Made by a program: the position numbers and the translations under genes. Source: Pseudoduganella violaceinigra DSM 15887 (lineage in GTDB: Bacteria > Pseudomonadota > Gammaproteobacteria > Burkholderiales > Burkholderiaceae_D). Taken from it: a stretch of DNA of 64,000 nucleotides. Within the stretch, counting starts at the first letter, position 1. Each line of letters opens with the position of its first letter. A model generated the notes under the pieces. That model was not told the origin of the DNA. It ran no database searches and worked only from the letters and a program-made list of their open reading frames with translations. The stretch is taken from positions 84,579 to 148,578 of the forward strand of contig NZ_KE384357.1 of the NCBI RefSeq assembly GCF_000425385.1, written 5' to 3'. Positions 1 through 7,402 of this stretch are shown in pieces.

Positions 1-80
1 GTGTTGCTTTATACTTCGCCTGCGCCTCACCCCTGCGCGAACTTCCCCAAGGCCAAACCCTCGCCTGCATTCTCCCTCTC

Positions 81-85
81 AGGAG
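81..85 (+). promoter_or_regulatory. Ribosome binding site that decides the start of the first gene
   Basis: AGGAG lies directly against an ATG at 86, leaving no spacer, but is six bases ahead of an in-frame GTG at 92. The spacing favours GTG as the real start. Confidence 0.55.
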
Positions 86-91
86 ATGGTT

Positions 92-1768
92 GTGCGCCAG
101 ATTCCCAGACTCCAGACGTTCAAGTTCAAGATTTCAGCCCTGCTGGTGCTGATGGTCATGTGCGCCACCATCCTGGTCGGCGGCGCGTCGTTGCTGGTCG
201 CCGAACAGGAGATGCGCAAGGTCATCGGCGCGCAGGAAATGTCGATGCTGTCCAGTGCTGCGGCCTATCTGGACCGCGACCTCGCTTCCAAACAACTAGT
301 CTTGCGCGTGCTATCCGAAAGCTTGCAGTCGGAGCCCATCCCGCATGACAAGATCCAGTCCCAGCTCGAAGTGCGCGTGGCGCTGCGCGACGAATTCTTC
401 AACGTGACCGCCTATTCCCGGGACGGCGAACTGATCGCCAACCTGGAAGACCGGCGCATGCTCGGCAAGCTCAATAGCAAGACCCGCCAGTATTTCCGCG
501 ATACGCTGGCCGCCCGGGAAGGCATCGTCTCGGCGCCGTTCCGCAGCGTGCTGTCGGGCCGCCCTGTGGTCGCGATCACCCAGCCGGTGCTGGACCGCGC
601 CGGGAGGATCGATTACATCCTGGTCGGCACCATCGACCTGCAGCGTCCCGCCTTCGCCGGCCAGCTCAATGCCCTGCGCGGCAAGGCGGAAGGCTATCTG
701 TTCATCGTGACCGCCGACGGCACCACGCTGTATCACCCGGATCCTGCGCGCGTATTGACCCAGGCGGCCGGCCCGGGGACGCTGGTGCGGTCCGTCCTCT
801 CCGAACCCGAGGGCTGGCGCGACGACGCCAGCGACGATGGCAAGCCTGTGCTCTTGGCGCATAAACGCCTGCACAATGCCGATTGGACGCTGGCGGTGTC
901 CTTCCCCATCCACGACGTCTTCGCCGCCATGGCCAGCCTGCGCTGGCGCGCCCTGGTGGCCGCCTCCGTGGTGGCGCTGGCGGCTGGCCTGTTGGCTTGG
1001 TTGCTGATGCGCGCCATGCTCGCGCCGCTGTACCGGATGTATGGCCAGGTGCGCGCCCTTGGCGGCGACCAGCACGATATCGAACAGTTCAACAGTAAGC
1101 GGGGCGACGAGTTCGGCCACCTGAGCCGCGCCTTTTACCAGGTCGCGCGCCAGCAGCAGATGGCCGAACGCAATCTGCAGCGCCTGGCCACCACCGATCC
1201 GCTGACCGGGGCCCACAACCGCCGCATGTTCGACGAGTTCTTCCCGCAGGCGCTGAAGCGCGCGGTCCGCGCCGGCCAGCAAATCGGTCTGGCGGTGCTC
1301 GACATCGATTACTTCAAGGGCATCAACGATAATTTCGGCCACCAGGCGGGCGATGCCGTGCTGATCCAGTTTGCCGACCGCCTGCGCGACGCCGTGCGCA
1401 GCACCGATACCGTGGCGCGCATCGCGGGCGATGAATTCGTCATCGTGTTCGAGCACCTCGAGACCGGCCATGACATCAACCTGCTGGGCGAGAAGATCGT
1501 CGCGGCCATGCAGGCCCCGTTCGCGGTAGGCGGCAGGCCGTTGAACGTTACCGCCAGCATCGGCATCGCCCTGACGACTGAGCTGCCGGCCGATGTCGAC
1601 AAGGTGATGCTGGCCGCCGACCAGGCGCTCTACTGCGTCAAGGCGGCCGGCCGCAACGGCTTTGCGGTGAACACGGTGGGCGCCGAACGCATCCTGTCGG
1701 TCCGCGACTTCGGCGCCCCTTCCAAGACGGAGAAGGACAAGAAGACCTGGCCCTCGGCCCGGCTTTAA
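92..1768 (+). CDS. Membrane-anchored diguanylate cyclase (Cache-HAMP-GGDEF)
   Basis: Predicted inner-membrane enzyme that makes cyclic di-GMP from two GTP in response to an extracytoplasmic signal. A first membrane helix (about residues 12-34) is followed by a periplasmic Cache-like region (to about 270), a second helix (about 285-308), a HAMP-type linker and a GGDEF domain over the last 190 residues. The signature reads AGDEF at 1424-1438, a variant found in active cyclases. An RxxD inhibitory site (RSTD) lies five residues upstream, so product inhibition is likely. GTG 92 is preferred over ATG 86 on ribosome-site spacing. The stop overlaps that of the convergent next gene (TTAA). Ligand unknown. 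Confidence 0.88.
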   Translation: MRQIPRLQTFKFKISALLVLMVMCATILVGGASLLVAEQEMRKVIGAQEMSMLSSAAAYLDRDLASKQLVLRVLSESLQSEPIPHDKIQSQLEVRVALRDEFFNVTAYSRDGELIANLEDRRMLGKLNSKTRQYFRDTLAAREGIVSAPFRSVLSGRPVVAITQPVLDRAGRIDYILVGTIDLQRPAFAGQLNALRGKAEGYLFIVTADGTTLYHPDPARVLTQAAGPGTLVRSVLSEPEGWRDDASDDGKPVLLAHKRLHNADWTLAVSFPIHDVFAAMASLRWRALVAASVVALAAGLLAWLLMRAMLAPLYRMYGQVRALGGDQHDIEQFNSKRGDEFGHLSRAFYQVARQQQMAERNLQRLATTDPLTGAHNRRMFDEFFPQALKRAVRAGQQIGLAVLDIDYFKGINDNFGHQAGDAVLIQFADRLRDAVRSTDTVARIAGDEFVIVFEHLETGHDINLLGEKIVAAMQAPFAVGGRPLNVTASIGIALTTELPADVDKVMLAADQALYCVKAAGRNGFAVNTVGAERILSVRDFGAPSKTEKDKKTWPSARL

Positions 1769-2139
1769 TGGCGGGCCGGCACGCCCGCCGCCCTGACCTG
1801 GGACTGCACCATGCCGGCCATATTGCGGCATTCGCTGGCGCAGCGGCGGCAGGCGATGGCGCAATCCTTGCAATGTTCGTGGGCGTGCTGTCCGCATTCG
1901 TCGGCGCAGGCCTCGCAAATCTCGGCGCAGGCTTCGCACAGGCGGGACGCGAGCTTGCTGCCGCGCTGCATCAGGCCGACGCAGGCGCGGCAGACTTGGG
2001 CGCAGTCAGTGTCGATGGCGATACAGTGGGCCAGGCTGGCCACGTCCGGCTCCTGCAGGCAGGTGGCGGCGCAATGGTCGCAGGCAGCGGCGCAATCGTT
2101 GCAGGCTTCGATGCAGGTCTGGTACTGTTGCTGGCGCAT
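1765..2139 (-). CDS. Cysteine-rich four-helix-bundle copper-storage protein (Csp-like)
   Basis: A 124-residue protein with 20 cysteines, mostly in CxxC and CxxxC spacings (CNDCAAACDHC, CEACAEICEAC, CKDCAIACRRC), plus His in HAHEHC. This is the pattern of Csp1/Csp3 copper-storage proteins, whose four-helix bundle is lined with thiolates that bind many Cu(I) ions. No signal peptide is seen, so it resembles cytosolic Csp3. The start has a strong AGGAGG. The gene stands alone, convergent with the diguanylate cyclase and sharing the TTAA stop overlap. No copper ATPase or CueR is adjacent. Family call firm; copper binding inferred. Confidence 0.85.
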   Translation of the reverse strand: MRQQQYQTCIEACNDCAAACDHCAATCLQEPDVASLAHCIAIDTDCAQVCRACVGLMQRGSKLASRLCEACAEICEACADECGQHAHEHCKDCAIACRRCASECRNMAGMVQSQVRAAGVPARH

Positions 2140-2197
2140 GGCGGCCTCCTTTCGGAAAGCGCCAGACTAGCACCGCCACATAATCAGGCTCGCACGC

Positions 2198-4159
2198 TTA
2201 CCCGCGCAGGGCCAGCGCCCGTCCCGGCTCGCCTTGGGCCAAGCGGAATTCGCCGACCAGGTCGACCAGCGTTGCGGCCTGCTGCTGCAGGCTTTCCGCC
2301 GCGGCGGCGGCCTGTTCGACCAGGGCTGCATTTTGCTGGGTTACGCTGTCCATCTGGCTGATCGCCTGGTTGACCTGGCCGATGCCGTTGCTCTGCTCAC
2401 CGCTGGCCGCGCTGATTTCGCTGACGACGTCGGTCACGCGCCGCACGCTGGCCACCACTTCTTCCATCGTGTTGCCGGCCTGCGCCACCAGCGCGCTGCC
2501 CGCTTCCACCTGGTCGACCGAATTGCCGATCAGCTCCTTGATTTCCCGGGCTGCCGCGGCGCTGCGCTGGGCCAGATTGCGCACTTCGCTGGCCACGACG
2601 GCGAAGCCGCGTCCCTGCTCTCCGGCCCGCGCCGCTTCGACCGCTGCGTTCAGCGCCAGGATATTGGTCTGGAAGGCGATGCCGTCGATCACCGAAATGA
2701 TGTCGACCACCTTGCGCGAGGAATCATTGATCGAGGCCATGGTGTCCACCACCTGCGCCACGACTTCGCCGCCGCGCGTCGCCACCTCCGAAGCGCGCGC
2801 CGCCAGCTGGTTGGCCTGGCGCGCATTGTCGGCGTTCTGCTTGACGGTGCTGGTCAACTGCTCCATGGTGGCGGCGGTTTCCTCCAGCGCGCTGGCCTGC
2901 TGCTCGGTACGCGCGGAAAGGTCGGCGTTGCCCTGCCGGATTTCGGTGCTGGCCGTGGCGACGCTATCGGACGATTCGCGCACGCGCGCCAGGACGGAAT
3001 GGATCTTGGCGACAAAGGCATTGAAGCCGGTGCCGATCACTGCCAGCTCGTCGTTGCCGCGCACTTCCAGCCGCGCACTCAGGTCGGCGTTGCCGCTGGC
3101 CAGGCCGGACATGGCGCTGCCCAGTTCACGCAGGGGCTGGGTCAGGCGGAACAGGACGGCGACCAGAATCATCCCGGCCGCCACCGCGCACAGCAAAGAC
3201 ACCAGCAAGGTGTACATTAGCAGTTCGCGCGCCGACGCCGTGGCCACCGCGCGCGGGAAGCTCATTTTCACCGCCCACGGTGCGATATCGGGATGCAGTA
3301 CCATCGGCTGGATCAGGTGCGCCACGCCCTGCTTATCCTCATATTCATAGACCTTGCCCTTGCTGATGCTGTCCAGGCCCTCTTTCGGGATATCGGCGGC
3401 AGGCTTGCCCACCAGGGCTTCCGTCGGATTGCTGGCGTACAGTCCCCCATTCGACACCAGCGACAGGCGGCCGCCTTCGATCGATTTCATGTCCTTGAGG
3501 ATCTCGCCCAGCCGCGTCAGCATGAAGTCCGCGCTGGCGGTTCCCTTGAATTTGCCGTCGATCATGATCGGCGCAACCAGGGATGCCATCAGCACGTCCT
3601 TGCCGTTGACGGGATAGGAATAAGGCTCGGTGAAGAACACCTTGCCGGTACGCTTGGGAATGTCATACCAGTCGTTCGCGCCGGGCTTCGGGTCGAAGAC
3701 GATGGGCTCGACATTGATGCCGCCGCCGGGTGCCCGCGTGTAGTACGGCATATAACGCCCGGTGGCGTCGAATTCCGGCTTCTTGTCGGCGAAGTCGGCA
3801 TCCTTCGCGTCCAGCGCATTCGGCTCCCAGGTGACCGCCGCCCCGACCAGGTCATCGGAACTGAGCAAGGCGGACTTGGTAATTTCGCCGGTCTGCTCGC
3901 GCGACAATGCAACGTTTGCGCCGCGCGTGGCGCGCTGGCTCGCCCCGAGCTGGATGATGGTCGCCAGGTTGCGCCCGATACGCGACTGCAGCGCCGAGGC
4001 CGCGGCCCCGGCCTGCGTGCGCGCCAGATTCATCGCGTCCTGCTCCGCGGTACGGCTGCTCTTGTATCCGGTCACCGCCGCCGTGACAGCCAGGCTGACG
4101 ACAACCAGCAGCGTTGCTGCAACGCAGATCTTCGCATTCAGCGACAATTTCGACAACAT
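2198..4159 (-). CDS. Methyl-accepting chemotaxis protein with dCache sensor
   Basis: A 653-residue chemoreceptor: first membrane helix near residues 10-30, a periplasmic double-Cache-like domain (about 40-290), a second helix (about 310-335), HAMP, then the cytoplasmic signalling coiled coil. The hairpin tip carries the conserved EQGRGFAVVASEVRNLAQR stretch that contacts CheA/CheW. The C-terminus has no NWETF-type pentapeptide for CheR docking. It lies ten bases downstream of the torF-like gene on the same strand and may be co-transcribed. Ligand not predictable. Confidence 0.93.
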   Translation of the reverse strand: MLSKLSLNAKICVAATLLVVVSLAVTAAVTGYKSSRTAEQDAMNLARTQAGAAASALQSRIGRNLATIIQLGASQRATRGANVALSREQTGEITKSALLSSDDLVGAAVTWEPNALDAKDADFADKKPEFDATGRYMPYYTRAPGGGINVEPIVFDPKPGANDWYDIPKRTGKVFFTEPYSYPVNGKDVLMASLVAPIMIDGKFKGTASADFMLTRLGEILKDMKSIEGGRLSLVSNGGLYASNPTEALVGKPAADIPKEGLDSISKGKVYEYEDKQGVAHLIQPMVLHPDIAPWAVKMSFPRAVATASARELLMYTLLVSLLCAVAAGMILVAVLFRLTQPLRELGSAMSGLASGNADLSARLEVRGNDELAVIGTGFNAFVAKIHSVLARVRESSDSVATASTEIRQGNADLSARTEQQASALEETAATMEQLTSTVKQNADNARQANQLAARASEVATRGGEVVAQVVDTMASINDSSRKVVDIISVIDGIAFQTNILALNAAVEAARAGEQGRGFAVVASEVRNLAQRSAAAAREIKELIGNSVDQVEAGSALVAQAGNTMEEVVASVRRVTDVVSEISAASGEQSNGIGQVNQAISQMDSVTQQNAALVEQAAAAAESLQQQAATLVDLVGEFRLAQGEPGRALALRG

Positions 4160-4169
4160 ACAGCACTCC

Positions 4170-4931
4170 TCAGAAAGTCTTGGCCACGCTCACGACAAAG
4201 GTGGTTTTCTCGGCATTCGAAAATGCGAGCTTGCCTGCCGCATCGGGCACACCGTTGGTGTAATCGCGATAGACATTGGTGGCCCCCTTGCCGCGCGTAA
4301 CGGCGCCGGCCACCGACCAGCCGTCCTGCAAGGTCTTGGTCACCCCCGCCTTCACATCGCGCCAATCCCAAATATCGTTGCCGGGCCCGCCCACATGCGC
4401 GTCGCCGGCATGCAGGTTCAGCGTATAGCCCTCGCCGAGGTCGAGGTTCAGGCCCACGTCCAGGTAGCCCGTGCCGCGGCCATCGCGGATGCCGAAGAAA
4501 TGCGGGCTGACGGTGTAGTTGTATTTGATGTAGGCAGCCTTGTAGGTCAGGCCCAGGGAAAGCTCGGTGTAGTTGAAGGTCGTATCGTTGAAACTGACCT
4601 TGGCGCCCGGGTAGAGATATTCGTACAGGACCACGCTGTAGCCGATATCGCCCGCGGTCGCGGAATAGCCGGCGTACAGGTCCCACTCCACCTTGCCTTG
4701 TTCAACGAATTTATCGCTGACGTTGGAAGCCCAGGTGCCGGCAATCAAGCCGCTGGGGTGGACATAATCCACGCCGACCTGCAAGGCCGGATGGCCCCAG
4801 GTCTGCCGGATCCCGCGCGACACATACTGGCTGGCGGCGGTAACGGTGGTGGTCAAGGTCGGAGCGGCGGGTGCCTCCTCCGCCTGAACCGCATTGGAGA
4901 ACAGCATGGCAAGCCATAAGCAGCGTCGCAT
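4170..4931 (-). CDS. TorF family putative porin
   Basis: A 253-residue protein with a cleavable signal peptide (about 18 residues, ending near VQA/EE) followed by alternating beta-strand sequence and a C-terminal aromatic (KTF), typical of outer-membrane barrels. Residues such as SQYVSRGIRQTW near the mature N-terminus match the Gcw_chp/TorF family. That family is common in betaproteobacteria and is called a porin mainly by structure; the substrate is unknown. It precedes the chemoreceptor gene by ten bases, so transport and sensing may be co-expressed. Confidence 0.82.
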   Translation of the reverse strand: MRRCLWLAMLFSNAVQAEEAPAAPTLTTTVTAASQYVSRGIRQTWGHPALQVGVDYVHPSGLIAGTWASNVSDKFVEQGKVEWDLYAGYSATAGDIGYSVVLYEYLYPGAKVSFNDTTFNYTELSLGLTYKAAYIKYNYTVSPHFFGIRDGRGTGYLDVGLNLDLGEGYTLNLHAGDAHVGGPGNDIWDWRDVKAGVTKTLQDGWSVAGAVTRGKGATNVYRDYTNGVPDAAGKLAFSNAEKTTFVVSVAKTF

Positions 4932-5027
4932 CCTACCCTCGCTTTCATTTAGTCGGGGACGTGAAAGCTATACTAGATGCAAATCATTCATCTTGCGCTG
5001 ATAGCCGAGCAGAACGTTGCGGCAATA

Positions 5028-6056
5028 CTACGCGGCGACCGCCTTGCGCGCCTGCTTGACGCGGTACATGGCCTTGTCGGCCAATTCGATCAACTGGTCC
5101 ATCTCCTGCCCATCATCCGGCGTGACGGCGTAACCGATGCTGGCGCCCAGCCGCAAGGCGCGGCCTTCAAATTCGAACGGCGCGCCGATGGCATGGGTGA
5201 TGCTGTTGCATTTTTTACCCACGCCGTCGCGGTCGACCGAGCCGCACAAGAGAATGCCGAATTCATCGCCGCCCAAGCGGGCCGCCAAGTCTTCCTGCCG
5301 CAGCTCGCGCGCGATACGCGTGGCCACCTGGCAGATGGCGGCGTCGCCGGCCCGATGGCCGAGGTTGTCGTTGATGGCTTTCAGTCCATCCATATCGATA
5401 TTGAGCACCGCCACATTGCCGCTGCCGCGCTTGGCCTGGGCCAGTTGCTGGCGCAGGCGGTCATAGAACAGCGCGCGGTTGGCCAGGCTGGTCAGGGCAT
5501 CGTGCGTGGCCCGGTAATACAGGTCGCTGGACTCGTATTGCACGGCATGGAAAATGGCCGCGCCAATCAGCTCCGACAGCAAACCGAGGATTTGCGCCTG
5601 CTGCTGCCCGAACGCATCGGTCTGCGGCGCCCCTACTTTCAGCACGCCGACGCTCTGCCCCTCATGGCGCAGCGGCACCACCAGCATGGAGCGCAAGCCC
5701 ACCTTGCGGCACGCCTCGCGATCGACCCGCGCATCGGTTTCGGAATCGTCGCAGCGCAAAATCCTGTCTTCCGCCACGCACAGTCCGGACAGGCTGCCAT
5801 CGCGTTTCAGCCGCAGTCCCAGCGCGCCCTCGGCAACGCCGGCGGCGGCGCGGTACACCATCTCGCCGCCTTCGGCCAGTTCGACCACGGCGGCGGAAGC
5901 GCCGCACAGGGCACCGGCACGCTGGCATACCAGCTGCATCACGCCGCCCAAATCGAGACCCTGGCGGGCGATATCGGTTTGTAGATTGATGATTTCCAGC
6001 AATAGTGCCGGGTTAAGGTTCAGTCCGTTCATCGCGCAACAGGCACAAAATCTCAC
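5028..6056 (-). CDS. GAF-GGDEF diguanylate cyclase
   Basis: Soluble cyclase with an N-terminal GAF domain (about residues 30-165) and a C-terminal GGDEF domain (about 175-340). The active-site motif is canonical (RLGGDEFGILL) and an RxxD inhibitory site (RQED) sits five residues before it. No membrane segment, so the signal is cytoplasmic. The chosen GTG start overlaps the upstream PepSY stop (GTGA), suggesting translational coupling; an in-frame ATG at 6032 is the alternative and neither has a strong ribosome site. The location behind an iron-uptake gene suggests, but does not prove, a link between iron state and cyclic di-GMP. Confidence 0.87.
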   Translation of the reverse strand: MRFCACCAMNGLNLNPALLLEIINLQTDIARQGLDLGGVMQLVCQRAGALCGASAAVVELAEGGEMVYRAAAGVAEGALGLRLKRDGSLSGLCVAEDRILRCDDSETDARVDREACRKVGLRSMLVVPLRHEGQSVGVLKVGAPQTDAFGQQQAQILGLLSELIGAAIFHAVQYESSDLYYRATHDALTSLANRALFYDRLRQQLAQAKRGSGNVAVLNIDMDGLKAINDNLGHRAGDAAICQVATRIARELRQEDLAARLGGDEFGILLCGSVDRDGVGKKCNSITHAIGAPFEFEGRALRLGASIGYAVTPDDGQEMDQLIELADKAMYRVKQARKAVAA

Positions 6057-7312
6057 ACATTCTCACAACCCTCAGTGTGACCCATCTGTGACCTGTTGGC
6101 AACATATTTAACATTCCCGGCGCTGGACGTCGCCGCCGCGGTATGCGCCCGGCGCCGCAGGGAGCGGCGCCCCAGCCACAGCACCAGGCCGGTCGCCATG
6201 AACAGAAGGGGTGCCAGGCCGCAGAACGAGACCAGCACGCGGCCCGCCAGGCCAAACGCCTCGCCGGTGTGCAGCGGGAACTGCCAGTTGAAGAAAGTAT
6301 CGCCCGCCGCCGCCTTGAGCGGGTCGCGCACGCGCAGCACCGCGCCACTGAACGCATCCACGCTGACGCGGGTCAAGCCATCGTCCTTGCGCACCTCATC
6401 CGGCTGGCGCATGCGGACCTCGAACGGCGCCTTGTCCGAACCCAGCGACACACGCGACAGACGGCCCGCGGGAACATGCCGCTGCGCCGCCTCCAGCGCC
6501 GCGGCCACGCTGATCGGTTTGCGGCCATCCGCCGGACCGTTCGCCAGCTTGCCGTTCGCTTCCAAGGTCGCCACCGCCCCAACCACCGGGCGCACCCAGT
6601 CCGGCAAGTTCATCGCCAGACCGGTAAAACCGAGTACCGCCAGGATCGGCGCCATGAAGAAGCCGGCCGAACGGTGGAAACTGAAATGGAACTGGCGCGA
6701 CGTGATGGCACCGCGCACGGCAAGCGACTTGCGCAGGCTGGCCAGGCCAGGTTTCGGCCACCACAAAGCGAAGCCGAGCAGCGAAGTCACTGCCAGCAGC
6801 AGGCCGGAAATGCCGACCACGGTCTTGCCCACCTCACCGGCGAACAGATAGCGGTGCACATGGAACAGGGTCGGCATGAGCAGCGGGCGCGACAAGCCAA
6901 ACTCGCCGTAATTGCGCTCGCCCAGGATTTGCAGCGTATTCCGGTCCAGCATCACCTGGCGCGAGATGTCGGTAGCGAAAACGCCCTTTTCCTTGTTCGG
7001 CTTGCGGTACCAGGCCACGTACACATCATCCGCTTCAAACGGCAGCATCAGCAGTGAAGGCTTGCCGAAGCCCGGTTCAGCGGCCAGCTTATCGACCGCC
7101 GCCTGGGCCTGGGCCGGCGTCGGCGCCACGCGCGGCGCAGCGGACTGGACGCCCGCCGAACGCAGCAGGCGCGGATTCAAGGCCCCATCCAATTCATGCA
7201 TCCAGGCGATGGCCACGCCCGTCAGGCCGGCCGAAACAAAAATCGCCCCAAACACCAGGGACACATACAAGTGGATATCGCGCAGCCGCGCACGCAGCAA
7301 ACCGGTCAGCAT
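6053..7312 (-). CDS. PepSY-associated transmembrane protein, PiuB-like
   Basis: A 419-residue inner-membrane protein with an N-terminal helix (near residues 20-35), a periplasmic PepSY-type loop, and further helices near residues 145-170, 215-235 and the C-terminus, the layout of PepSY_TM proteins. Members often sit beside TonB-dependent receptors and are thought to help reduce or release iron from siderophores. It diverges from a TonB receptor across a 90-base gap containing a Fur box. The start ATG at 7312 lies 38 bases from that box. The downstream diguanylate cyclase overlaps its stop. Confidence 0.83.
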   Translation of the reverse strand: MLTGLLRARLRDIHLYVSLVFGAIFVSAGLTGVAIAWMHELDGALNPRLLRSAGVQSAAPRVAPTPAQAQAAVDKLAAEPGFGKPSLLMLPFEADDVYVAWYRKPNKEKGVFATDISRQVMLDRNTLQILGERNYGEFGLSRPLLMPTLFHVHRYLFAGEVGKTVVGISGLLLAVTSLLGFALWWPKPGLASLRKSLAVRGAITSRQFHFSFHRSAGFFMAPILAVLGFTGLAMNLPDWVRPVVGAVATLEANGKLANGPADGRKPISVAAALEAAQRHVPAGRLSRVSLGSDKAPFEVRMRQPDEVRKDDGLTRVSVDAFSGAVLRVRDPLKAAAGDTFFNWQFPLHTGEAFGLAGRVLVSFCGLAPLLFMATGLVLWLGRRSLRRRAHTAAATSSAGNVKYVANRSQMGHTEGCENV

Positions 7313-7349
7313 TCTCTTATATCAGCAATAAAGTATTTGAAATTATAAA

Positions 7350-7364
7350 TGAGAATGATTATCA
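7350..7364. promoter_or_regulatory. Fur box between divergent iron genes
   Basis: TGAGAATGATTATCA matches the 7-1-7 Fur consensus TGATAATNATTATCA with one mismatch, and flanking bases extend it towards the 19-bp box. It lies between the start codons of the PepSY gene (7312) and the TonB receptor (7403), so one site could repress both when iron is plentiful. A possible ATG at 7349 lies inside the box, which is why the later receptor start was chosen. Confidence 0.85.
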
Positions 7365-7402
7365 TTGCCTCGTTTTGTTTCTTTCTTTTTAGGAGTTACC
7401 GT

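Noticed and set aside
311..1939. Open frame of over 500 codons on the minus strand
   Set aside because: It lies antisense to the GGDEF gene, has a His/Gln/Arg-rich composition typical of the reverse frame of GC-rich coding DNA, and no domain.
7349..7402. Upstream extension of the TonB receptor to an ATG at 7349
   Set aside because: That ATG lies in the Fur box and would put a second hydrophobic stretch before the signal peptide; AGGAG precedes the ATG at 7403.
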